A stretch of DNA of 64,000 nucleotides from Nematopogon swammerdamellus (Eukaryota; Arthropoda; Insecta; Lepidoptera; Adelidae). Below the pieces are notes generated by a model. The model saw only the letters and a list, made by a program, of their open reading frames with translations. It did not search any database and was not told the origin of the DNA. The position numbers and the translations under genes were made by a program. Every line of letters begins with the position of its first letter. Within the stretch, counting starts at the first letter, position 1. Location: positions 20,979,891 through 21,043,890 of the forward strand of contig OX336349.1 in the NCBI GenBank assembly GCA_946902875.1, read 5' to 3'. This document shows positions 1 through 9,900 of this stretch, in pieces.

Positions 1-44
1 ATGTCAATATTCATGCTATTTTACGAGTGCGGGCGTGACTAGTA

Positions 45-273
45 CTGTTAGCGCGCACGTTCGTGGCCTCTGCGGGCGGAGGCCGATAGATTTTTAAACG
101 ATTATCCCTGTTTTGTCTTCGTACTTCAACCACGCAATAAAACCTTATTAGATATAAATAATAAATAAAAATGAGGTTTCGTAAATTCGTCGTTACTTTC
201 AGAGATTGATTCACAACACTATACATTCCATTCTCGCTTTCCTGCCGGAGGCCACGAACGTACGCGCTGACTG
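45..273. mobile_element. TIR element (MITE) with TA target duplication
   Basis: Left end CTGTTAGCGCGCACGTTCG and the reverse complement of the right end, CAGTCAGCGCGTACGTTCG, are near-identical and the match runs for about 30 bp. TA flanks both sides (43-44 and 274-275), as for Tc1/mariner-type elements. No coding capacity. Confidence 0.75.
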
Positions 274-463
274 TAGGCATACGTACTTCATTCCCTATCT
301 ATCACACGTTCGTCTGATGAGAACACGGAGCAGATAGGTAGAGAGAAGTTGTTGTCGCTTGAAAACATGGTTCCCTAGTGTAGTAGTAGCGGGGCGAGGC
401 ACGAGTTGAAGTTCACCAATCACGCACCATTTAATTCCACGCCACGCCCAACTGGATGACGTA

Positions 464-495
464 TGCCCCCAGTTGGTGTCGACGTGCCCAGTTTT
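464..495 (+). repeat. Short dispersed repeat CCCAGTTGGTG...CCCAGTTT
   Basis: CCCAGTTGGTGTCGACGTG followed by CCCAGTTT recurs with few changes at about 49033-49062 (+) and 45224-45253 (-), next to a GAGAGGAG-rich stretch. It is a fragment of an older repeat of unknown class. Confidence 0.55.
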
Positions 496-639
496 CTTAG
501 ACCCACTCCACTCCTCTTGGCGTATTTTCAAAATATTTTGTACGCTCGACGGAACATTCATATTACTCCTGAAAATGGTGACTTTCATGGTTTCGTTACG
601 ACACGAGAAACAGGAAGCAGCTCAGGCCGGTGACGGCGC

Positions 640-985
640 GACTAGCCAGAGTGTAGAAGAGTTTTATGTATCAAAGTGTGAAGTTTTACAATAAACTACC
701 GCCCGAACTTAAAATATGCGAGGATAAATATTTTAAGAATAAACTTAAGAGCAAGCCAAGCAAGACCAAGATTCAATAGAAGAGTAGTTGATTAAGACAA
801 CAATGTGATTATTGAATTAGCCTGTTTTAATAATAATTACATTTTGGTTTAATTTTTGTGCTGGTTGTTTTTAATTTTGTTTTTAATTTTAAATTAGTAC
901 ATAATATGTTACTTTGAAATGTATTTGACATGTCTGAGCGGCCAATATTGTGCCCAATGATGAAATAAAGAATCTGAATCTTCTC
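640..985 (+). mobile_element. 3' end of a LINE (non-LTR retrotransposon)
   Basis: An open stretch reads VKFYNKLPPELKICEDKY, then FKNKLK, which resembles the C-terminal end of insect LINE reverse-transcriptase proteins. The tail GAAATAAAGAATCTGAATC is of the type seen at 39270-39310. 5' truncated. Confidence 0.6.
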
Positions 986-1374
986 CGTGGATTAGAAACT
1001 TTCCATACTTGCCAGCGCAATCTCTATTGAAATAGTCACCACGCATGACGCAGCATCAAGCATCCAGCATACATCGATAATAATCGTTACGTCACAATCG
1101 GATTCAATGTCTCGAACAATTCGATACTGCAGCTTCGATGCACTCTCGCGTTCACTTTCGATTCGAGTGACATTTTCTCGTGTGTCGTTTGTCGTGTCGT
1201 GATGTGCGGTCGTGCTGTTTGCTATCGAATCGCTGATTTACTATTGCGTTACATCGATAAATTAGAACTAGAACATGATAAACGGGCAATACGAGTTTTT
1301 ACAATTTCTTTCGAAATGTTGATTCGACTGTCTACATTATGTTAGACAAATGACGAGAATAAACACTTTTAATG
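986..1374. other. Unassigned interval
   Basis: No open frame, repeat match or RNA fold recognised. Contains scattered CGATAA motifs only. Confidence 0.4.
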
Positions 1375-1660
1375 TTCTTTTCCGCACGGGACCCTATTAC
1401 TAAGCCTACGCCGTCTGTCTGTCTGTCCTACCTCTAAAGGGTTGTATCTTTTGAACCGTAATAGGTAGCTGGTTGAAATTTTCACGGAATATGTGATGTT
1501 AGGGGGGATATCCTAACAAAAAAAAAATATTAACAATTTTAAAGTGAAATATTCAGAGGGGTCCAATACATGATGATACGTCATTGAGGGGTCCTCATAA
1601 AATAAACTTTTTTCTAAAGTAAAAAAAAATTGGTTGTCTGTAAAGTCGGTTTACGGACGA
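1375..1660 (+). mobile_element. GGTTCCGT-type repeat, partial copy
   Basis: Carries the family signature GGGACCCTATTACTAAGCC, a CTGT-rich stretch, CCGTAATAGGTAGC and TGAAATTTTCACGG. The conserved CTCGCACTTGGCC end is missing. Same family as 17690, 19349, 37670 and others in this window. Confidence 0.75.
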
Positions 1661-1940
1661 TAGTTTTACGTGATGACGTGGAATAATCGTAGTACATAGA
1701 TCAAAGATCAATAATTTCTATTTCCAGTAGAAAGATTAATCATCTTGTGACTGGCCATCAAAACTTCTGTTGTCTGATCTTGACAGTTTTACTTCTTAAG
1801 ACGTTTCCATGGTAACTTTGAATATCAACGCTACACACTTCCGTGCTTGCATCCGGTGCTCATCAATTTATAAGACGTGACGTCATCACGTCGAAACGGT
1901 AATACATACAAGCGTCAAACTTGGTGTGATTATAGTGCAC

Positions 1941-2040
1941 TAAAATAAAACAACAAAATAAAACAACAAAATAAAACAACAAAATAAAACAACAAAATAA
2001 AACAACAAAATAAAACAACAAATAAAACAACAAAATAAAA
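1941..2040 (+). repeat. 13-bp tandem repeat (AAAATAAAACAAC)n
   Basis: About eight head-to-tail 13-bp units, the last with one base lost. Confidence 0.95.
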
Positions 2041-2083
2041 CCTGCCAATTACGTGGTGGTAGAAACCTTCGTATAAATATATA

Positions 2084-2331
2084 AGGTCTTTCATTAGTAG
2101 GTAACGATACGCTAAGGAGTGTATGTGTATCAGATACTGATCACGTTCCCATACCATTTTTTTCCATTTTAAAAACTTACTCACTCCTCAAATTTAATAC
2201 GTGATGTGCGCGTATTTCACTTTAATAAGTATATTTTTATATCGTAAAAAAATTGGTATGAAAACGTGATCAGATCAGTATCTGATACACATACAACCCT
2301 TAGCGTATCTTTACCTACTATTGAAAGACCG
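2084..2331. mobile_element. AGGTCTTTC-family MITE
   Basis: Ends AGGTCTTTCATTAGTAGGTA and its inverted copy. Both arms contain GTATGTGTATCAGATACTGA and GATCACGTT. Flanked by TA on both sides, so mariner-like. Relatives at 12046, 16714 and 45447. Confidence 0.8.
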
Positions 2332-2339
2332 TATAATTA

Positions 2340-2548
2340 ATTCCAAAACCTTCGTTTCAACGAATTCGGATGATCGGTTTAAGAGTTATGGAGGGACATA
2401 CATACATACAGAAAAGATTTCTAAAAATCGTCAATTTAGTTTTAGTATCATACATAGACTCTACAAACGCAATATCTCATAAAACAAAGTAACTTTTAAT
2501 CCATATGACCATCCCTTACAGATTTATTATTAGTTAGTACTATTGATA
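2340..2548 (-). mobile_element. Helitron fragment
   Basis: On the minus strand it carries AATACTAATAATAAATCTG, the block ATGAGATATTGCGTTTG and GACGATTTTTAGAAATC, as in the intact Helitron at 29792. The CTAG end is missing. Confidence 0.7.
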
Positions 2549-3013
2549 CCTCATGCGGTGGCAGCAGTGTGTGCCTACAAGAACCAACGCATCGTCTCAC
2601 ATTGGATTGGATATAGGTATATTATCTGCGATATAGGTAAGATGAGAGATCGAAGAGATATCTCATTAGAATAGACTCGGTTGCGGTTGGTAGCCGCGCG
2701 TAGAGACTCAATTGTTTTCTTTTCCCACGCGAAAAGCACACCGGGTTAGTGGTACTTTGGAGTAGCTCGTGAAGTTGGCACACCTAAGTTACGGAACTGT
2801 CCTGGATCTTAAATTTTAACACTAAATTGACAGTTGTCACTAAATTGTTGTTTGTCATTGTTGAAACTAAATTAGCAGGGAAGGTAGATAAATTAGGCAC
2901 TATAAAAAAAAGGACACCTTGACTATTTGTGAAATAGAAGAAATTAAAGCAACATAAATCATTTGCTAATTCTGATGAATTATAATAATACGGAAACCAA
3001 TATTATGTTCTGT

Positions 3014-3103
3014 AAATAAAATAAAATAAAATAAAATAAAATAAAATAAAATAAAATAAAATAAAATAAAATAAAATAAAATAAAATAAAATAAAATAAA
3101 ACA
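3014..3103 (+). repeat. (TAAAA)n microsatellite
   Basis: Roughly 17 perfect five-base units. Confidence 0.97.
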
Positions 3104-3120
3104 AAATATATATATATTTT

Positions 3121-3748
3121 TTTTGGAAACTGACACGGTTGGCTACATCACCTACAACATCCGAGATGTCAGCCCATAACACCGGGTGAACTAGGTGGCA
3201 TGTCAGTGCTTCCCTTCGGTTGTGCCGGCTACACTGAACTGGGCGGAAAACAAACTATTTACATAGCCGTTTCGATCAACGTTTCATTCAGTGCGGTGGT
3301 ATCTTCTCGGGCGGGTTGAACCCTACGACCTAGTAAGGTAAGAAGGGAAGGGACCTTTTTTTTTTTTTCTTATGTAATCCGGTATGGGTGGCTGAGTCAG
3401 AGGGGCCAAAGCACATGCTCTGACTAGCCAATATCACCTCCGAGAAGGTAGGTGCCATACCGGAAACTTCCCTGGATTGCTGGCTATACTGGACTAGAGG
3501 AGAACACAACCGAGGTTGCTATGCGGCCATCTTACATCCAGTACGGTGGTACCAACCCAGTCGGCTACAATTTGAGCCTACCACCTAGTAAGGGGCAAGG
3601 GAAGGGACCTACAGTTTTACACCGGTTCCGAACGGTGAAGCACCTAGGACCTACAGTTTTACGTGGAATCCGAACCACGGTCAGCCTCCAACGGTCGAGC
3701 GGTCACCCATCCAAGTACTGACCGCGACTGAGCTATCGAGGCTGACAT
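3121..3748 (-). mobile_element. SINE-A (5S/tRNA-headed), split by a SINE-B
   Basis: On the minus strand the head starts at about 3748 and the tail ends in poly(A) near 3114. The body is interrupted after AGGGAAGGGACC by poly(T) and a SINE-B (about 3356-3650); it then resumes with ACCTACAGTTTTACGTGG. GGACCTACAG is repeated at the right junction, suggesting a target duplication. Confidence 0.8.
3356..3650 (-). mobile_element. SINE-B nested in SINE-A
   Basis: On the minus strand it runs from TTCGGAACCGGTG through ACTGTAGGTCCCTTCCCTT and CTTACTAGGTGGTAGG to the tail CCACCCATACCGG, followed by an A-rich run. The middle is shared with SINE-A; the tail is shared with the LINE 3' end at 23080-23290. 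Confidence 0.75.
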
Positions 3749-3809
3749 AATGTAATAAAAATGCTAATAAAACTAAATTGCACATTCGTAAGATTGCATC
3801 ATGGGGTGT

Positions 3810-4240
3810 TGTGACTGTTTCCCCGTAATCATAAGCGCGAATTGTCAACACGGCTAATCACGAGCCGAACTGTCTTGCGCCAGCAGTGGTTATTGATGAT
3901 AAGCAAAGCAACAATCCGAGCGATAAACGTGCGAACAGATATCAAGTCGTGGGAATATTGATAAGTAATTACCGGTATTTCAAACGACCCACTCAATCTC
4001 TCCCCGTTCATGAAATGACCAAGGGATAAGGACAAGATGCCGCGCTGAAGGGCGATAGGCTAGCCACCTCTCACCTTGGCGCGGTCCGTCCACCGAATCA
4101 GTAAGTAAGTCTTCATGCTGTTTACTTGATGCTTAATAATTTGTCCTAAAACTTTGCTAAACGTGATGGTCAATCTGTAATTTACACGAGTTCTTGCAGC
4201 ACAACACCGATTACTCTGCTTACCCCGATGCAGCGTATGT
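3810..4240 (+). repeat. SINE-C-like repeat, degenerate
   Basis: Carries GACCAAGGGATAAGGACAAG, CCACCTCTCACCTTGGC, and later the hairpin remnant TTCTTGCAGCACAACACCG with TACTCTGCTTACCCCGAT. Full relatives lie at 30320-30640 and 48335-48665. Confidence 0.7.
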
Positions 4241-4481
4241 ATTTGGTATGAAAACTGATGGAAACCACGAACTAAATACTATAGACCAGTGATGGAAACT
4301 AATACGTAAATATCATATTCTTCAGTATGCTTATACAACGTCCATTTTATAGTATTGAATAATTTAGTGAAACTGTTAATTATGGAAAATTTTACTGCCT
4401 CGTAACTTTAGAGACAAACTTTGTTCAGAAAAACACTGCCGATTCTACTAATAATGACAAAATTCAATTATTATTTTTAAC

Positions 4482-4779
4482 CACAGAGCATCAAATACCT
4501 ACCGCGCGCGCCCCCTACTAGAGACGCCCTAAGCGATAATATGTGAAACCCAAAAACTACACGCAGTGCTGCTAGCGCTTCGTATGTGTGTGTGTGTGTG
4601 TGTGTGCTAGTATCGACTCTACACACAAAGAGGAGCAAGTTAGGCACACGCACAAAACAAATGCACACGCACAACACACATATGTAAGTCATAGACCACG
4701 CCCACAGGCTTCAACAGCTTTGTAGAGAAATCGCGCTCAGGGCGCCTCTAGGAGGGGCGCGCGCATTTGATGCTCTGTG
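4482..4779. mobile_element. hAT-type MITE with perfect 8-bp target duplication
   Basis: Terminal inverted repeats start CACAGAGCATCAAAT and extend for about 55 bp through a GC-rich block. The 8 bp on the left (4474-4481, TTTTTAAC) are identical to the 8 bp on the right (4780-4787). Contains a (GT)n tract near 4587. 298 bp, no transposase. Confidence 0.9.
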
Positions 4780-5023
4780 TTTTTAACGATAATTTTGTGC
4801 AATCACTATATATAAATAAACTATAGAGATTATTTCAGACATTATTTCAAAGTCAAGTCTTACCAAGTCTCAATGTGTGGTTAGAAGAAGTGTCTGTCCA
4901 GATCTAGCGAAATAACTATCATATTTATTATAGGTTCATATGTCGATGCCTACATCCTCTTCTTTTTTTTTAGAATCTAGAAGAAACTGGTAACCATAAC
5001 TTACAAACTTACAAGTTCAAATA

Positions 5024-5148
5024 GTGCGGTTTTCTCAACCGTTTTCTCCGTCGTCGTCGTACTGACAGTCGATTGCGGCGGAGGGGAGCGGAAGGTGCTC
5101 GCTTCGCATTCCCCGCATTCTTTCGGTGAACGGCTAAGAAAACCGCAC
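5024..5148. mobile_element. Inverted-repeat element, ~125 bp
   Basis: Arms GTGCGGTTTTCTCAACCG and GTGCGGTTTTCTTAGCCG face each other around a GC-rich centre. A foldback MITE of unknown superfamily; no clear target duplication. Confidence 0.65.
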
Positions 5149-5950
5149 CATAATATTGTGCTATCACCTTCCGTCCGTTCATCATATGTACACAATTGGG
5201 CATCATCATCACGCAAATAAAAATGTTATGTAACCGCAATGAATAGAGTGGTCATAATAATATTACGACCGATCTATAGCGAACTATTGACCATGTCAGC
5301 ATGTTTCAGCAACAAATTTCACTTTCTAAACCGATTTCAACATATATTAAGTGTTAAAAGTAGTTATTTTACAATATTATGTTTCAACACAATATAATAT
5401 TGACGTGTTTTTATGATTAAATAATACCTAGCTTATAGTTTATAATCTATCGTAAAGCTTTTATAGTATTATCAGTTCCTACATCAAAGATTATTAAAAT
5501 GATTGTCGAAAGCGCCAACGAGAGGTTCCTCTTGTCGTTCACGTACTTCCTCATCGATGTCAATACTCTTTTCATATTTAAAAGCTTTTTATTTAACTTC
5601 ACCTATTAGTATGTGTGGGTGAAATTTTGCGTCTGAATTTTAAACCAGTTCCACCGTACCGATTGAGCTGAAATTTTGCACATACCTTTAGTGCTGGTGA
5701 CGATCCAATCTCGTATACTCAAAATTCTTTGGTCCACAGAGGGTCCAACTAACATTAGGGTGTTAAGACAGGCGTTATATATAAGAGCTGTTTAATAGAG
5801 GCCCATTCTTATACAGGTTAAGGTTCTTTAGTGACTTTACAATAGCGTTAGTAAGTGCTATAAGGGTGGGACAAGAGCTCTACAGTAGTGACGCGTTATA
5901 TTAATCAAATATACCACTTTAAGATCTAAAACAACCTGCCGTTAGCACCA
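5149..5950. other. Unassigned AT-rich interval
   Basis: No gene or recognised repeat. GCTGAAATTTTGCACATACC near 5670 resembles fragments of old lepidopteran repeats, but I cannot place it. Confidence 0.4.
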
Positions 5951-5974
5951 ATTTGTTTGTTGGGGGTTGCGTTC

Positions 5975-6682
5975 AAGAAACACCTCAGCTTCAAAAGCAA
6001 CTACATACATCTCAACATCCACCATCTTTGTTCCACAGAGCCACGCCGAAGAGTTCCGTGAGAACAATATCTCAGCTTCAGAAGCAACTCCAAACTTCTT
6101 TGAATCGGAGCCAAAGGCTGCTTCTGTATAAATCGCAGATTAGGTCCTGTTTGGAATACTGCTCGCACTTGTGGGATAGCTCTGCTAAATTCCATACTGC
6201 TTTGGATTCGATCCAGTGTCGAGCCGTGCGACTAGTGGGTGACCCCGACGTGTCCCCGCGATCTAGATCCACTGCAACTCCGTAGGGATGTCGGCCCACT
6301 AAGTGTATTCTATCGCTTATTCCATAAGGAATGCTCGCAGGAGCTGTTTAACGCGATCCCGCCGTCCCCTTTTCATCTCCGCACAACGCGCGCTGGGCAG
6401 GGATTGCATTGCATCCCTATACGCTGGACTTACCACGGATGCGTATCAATCGGTTCTGCAGATCTTTCCTCTACAGAACTGGTAAACTCTGGAATGCTCT
6501 CCCTGCCCACATTTTTCACCCCAAGTATAGTCTCGGGTCCTTCAAGAGAGGCGTGAATAGGCACCTGTCAGGTCGACATGGAATTCACAACCACCGCGTA
6601 CGACCGAATGTCCATGGGCGTCGTCAGACACCTTAGCGCGACATGTGGCTCGGCGCCACATGTCGCGCTTTCTATAAAAAAA
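5975..6682 (+). pseudogene. LINE reverse-transcriptase C-terminal fragment, frameshifted
   Basis: Frame 1 reads RSCLEYCSHLWDSSAKFH and ALDSIQCRAVRLVGDP. After a frameshift, [20 protein letters not shown] and [11 protein letters not shown] follow. After another, [20 protein letters not shown] and [16 protein letters not shown]. This order is typical of the end of Jockey/CR1-type LINE proteins. The element ends with GGCGCCACATGTCGCG and a short A run at 6675-6682, about 70 bp before the PKG exon 1 acceptor. A sister copy with the same 3' end is at 23515-23882. Confidence 0.85.
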
Positions 6683-6753
6683 ATCTACCCTCTGAATGAA
6701 ACTCACCTCAATCAGATCGCATCTCTCACAGTCGCCCTTTTTTTGTTCCACAG

Positions 6754-6973
6754 AGGGTCGCGTGGAAGTGTCCCGCGAGAACAAATACCTCAGCACCATG
6801 GCGCCCGGGAAGGTGTTCGGCGAGCTGGCCATCCTGTACAACTGCAAACGGACGGCTACCATCAAGGCCGCCAGCGACTGCAGACTTTGGGCCATCGAGC
6901 GGCAGTGCTTCCAGACCATCATGATGAGGACTGGCCTCATTCGGCAGGCTGAATACACTGACTTCCTCAAAAG
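6754..6973 (+). CDS. for: PKG exon 1 of window (CNB-A, C-terminal half)
   Basis: Acceptor ttttgttccacag ends at 6753; donor gtaagc starts at 6974. The exon starts inside a Glu codon (two bases) and ends with AG of a Ser codon completed by exon 2. It encodes [14 protein letters not shown], then the phosphate-binding cassette [15 protein letters not shown] and the long linker helix to FLK. The missing start of this domain must lie in an exon upstream of the window or unrecognised in it. The 3' end of a LINE lies only about 70 bp before the acceptor. Confidence 0.96.
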
Positions 6974-9900
6974 GTAAGCGCATTCTCAATCAAGTCATCG
7001 ATAGTTTTTTTTATATGGAACCTGAGATCGTTGGCTGCGTCATGCATGTAGTAGCTCAAAATTCAATTCTTTGCATGTATTTTGATTATCGTAAAAATGC
7101 AGGTAAAACTTGGTGCAAAAGTAGTGACACAGTTTCATACTAGAACTTTTTTTTAAATAAAGAAAATTCATGTTATTTTTTTAATACATACGAACTCACA
7201 TACTCGTAAATTAGACCTGTACAATTATTCTTATTAGGTTTTAATTTTTAAAGCACTTTCCATCGCGCTTCTCAAAACTTCCGGTGTTACCTATGTTCTG
7301 AATTTCTTGTCGAATATTGGTTTTTAGGGCTGCTAAAGTTGGTGGCTTCGATTCAAAATCTTCGGCGAAATTCACCGACGAATTGTTCCGAAAAAAAAGT
7401 GGACACAATTTATTCCTCGTTTCTTCGGGAGTATACCGCTCCATTATTGATCTTTGTGTATTTTACATATCGATGGTTTACAGGCAATACCTCATTCATA
7501 CATAACCAGGTTTAATGTCTTTGTACATAACCCATGGCATAGTAAAATGAGAAGACCAAATTTTACCGGAGAAAGTGAAAACTTTTTTATTTCACACATA
7601 ATGAAATAAATGTAAATATGTTGTGGTTTTGGTTCTTGTTTGATTGCTTTAATTAAAAATATAATTTAAAAAACATATAATTATTTTGACAGTTGTTGTG
7701 TGGCTTGCGAGAAATTGCGCGCAAATTTCGCTGAATGTATTACCACTCCAAGCCACTCGCTTGGGGAAGTAATTTATTGCCACTATTTCAAATTATTAAG
7801 TTCAATAGACCGTGGTGGGTTGCGAGTTTTTGCAAACACATAAAGTTTTTTATTTCAAATTTTTCTGCATACGGCAACTCGATTTCAGCTTTTTTGTGGG
7901 TTATGTTACTTATGTTATATGAGGTATAGGTACGCCTGTAAACTATCGATATCATGTAAACCATCATCGGTACACAACTGTCAATGTCAAAATGACAGGA
8001 GGCATCATTTAAAAAATATATAGACAATTCCTATTCCGACAATTTATTTGCGCCATCCGTTATAAACTGCAGCATGACTGCAGGGAATATAAGTGCACTT
8101 ACGTCATCGGTTATTTCTTCGAGGCAACTTGTTTATGATGATGATGAATGAATGATCTAGGTACTCTCATAAAGAAATAATCAAAGCAATTTTTTTTGTA
8201 TGAAAACTGATACGGTTGGCTACATCACCTACAACAACCGATGTCAGCCCATAACACCTTGCCGAACTAGGTGCCATGTCGGAAAACCGAACTATTCCCA
8301 TAGCCGCCTCGACCGCCCTTTCATTCAGTGCGGTGGTATCAATCCGAGCGTGGTAAACCATACCACCTAGTAATGTAAATGAATGGACCTACGGACACAG
8401 TTTTACATGGAATCCGAACCACCATCAGCCTCAAGTGGCGAACGGACACGCATCTAAGTTCTTACCGCGCCCGGGTGTGCTTAACTTCACAATCGGACGA
8501 CCCACAGCACCACCGAGCTACCGAGACTGGTAAAATAATTTAGACCGGGAAAATCATTTTACTGGTGATAGATAACAGTTCAAGGAATGTAAGTACATAA
8601 TTTTGCAAATTACGTTCCAAGGAAAACCTTTTTTTTTATGGAAACTGACACGGACGACCACGAGTCAGTCGGACGACGGTTGGCTACATTACATCACCTA
8701 CAACATTCATGATGTCAGCCCATAACACCGGATGAACTAGGTGCCACGTCAGTGCTTCCCTTCGGTCGTGCCGGCTACACTGAACTGGATGGAAAACACA
8801 AACTATTTACATAGCCGTTTCGACCGACCTTTCATTCAGTGCGGTGTTAAACCTAAACTAATTAATTAATAAACAATGCAGTAGCCGTTCGGTGACGCTC
8901 GTAAAACGTTACCGATGTGGCATTCACATCACATAACGGTTACGCCCCCGGGCATGGCACTTTCCAAGTGCAGGGTCGACGGCTTTCCAACTCTATTCGG
9001 TCATTGTTTGTTGACCCGAGGTGAAGGACCCCATCCGGCATCCTGCTCTGCGCGTGGGTAAATTTAAACGTGATATTTTTAAATTATCTTTTGCCCCACC
9101 AGATGTACGTACCTACGTGTACTATCTTAACAATATGGTTGCATAATGCGCTATGGACTGACATCACGGATGTTATAGTAGGAGATGAAGCCATCTGTGT
9201 CAGTTTACATTAAGGTGACGTGCACGGGCGTAGCCAGGTTTCGTTTTCGGGAGGGGTTTTAGAAATAAAATCAACGCGAATTATTTTACAATATTTATTT
9301 TACACCGTAGACTTTACATCATTCATTACAAAGAAATAAGTAATCTCCTGTTGTGCCTTAATTTAGGTCCATTTAGGGAATGATGAAAATATAAGTATTA
9401 GGTTCAATTTGAAATATTGTGTACATTTTTCATTTCGGGGGGGGGGGGGGGGGGGGGGGGTTGAACCCCCAAACCCCCCCCCCCCCTGGCTACGCCCGTG
9501 GTGACGTGAGGCTGCGTCTGACTAGAATTTCAAGAAGTGTACCGCCAATATTACTCACCTGACTGATTCAGTTTTGATGTAAGTAAACTTCATCTATCAG
9601 CGCAGATCGATAGCTTTTTGAAAACACGATTTGATTAACTTCGCTCCATAGAAAATAATAATGAACATGCCCCTGAATTTAGTCATAAAAACGTATTTAA
9701 GGCAACGATTGATCGTAGAGCAAAAATATGAACGACCAAATTTGTAGGAAATAGAAACTTTTGTCAGAAGTAATCATAATGCTATTCGCACAGATATTCG
9801 AGATATGAGCAAAAATCTGAAAAAAGGTACCTCCAACCCCCCCTCACACCCTTAGCACATCCCCCACACTTGAGGACTTTTAGTATGTTCATCTGGATAC

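Noticed and set aside
1863..2184. Open frames with FVVLFCCFILL repeats
   Set aside because: Direct translation of the 13-bp tandem repeat.
3014..3103. CRISPR-like or regulatory array
   Set aside because: Simple (TAAAA)n microsatellite without spacers.
3690..3750. Genuine 5S rRNA gene
   Set aside because: Only the internal-control-like part matches; the 5S ends are missing and the match is embedded in a dispersed SINE.
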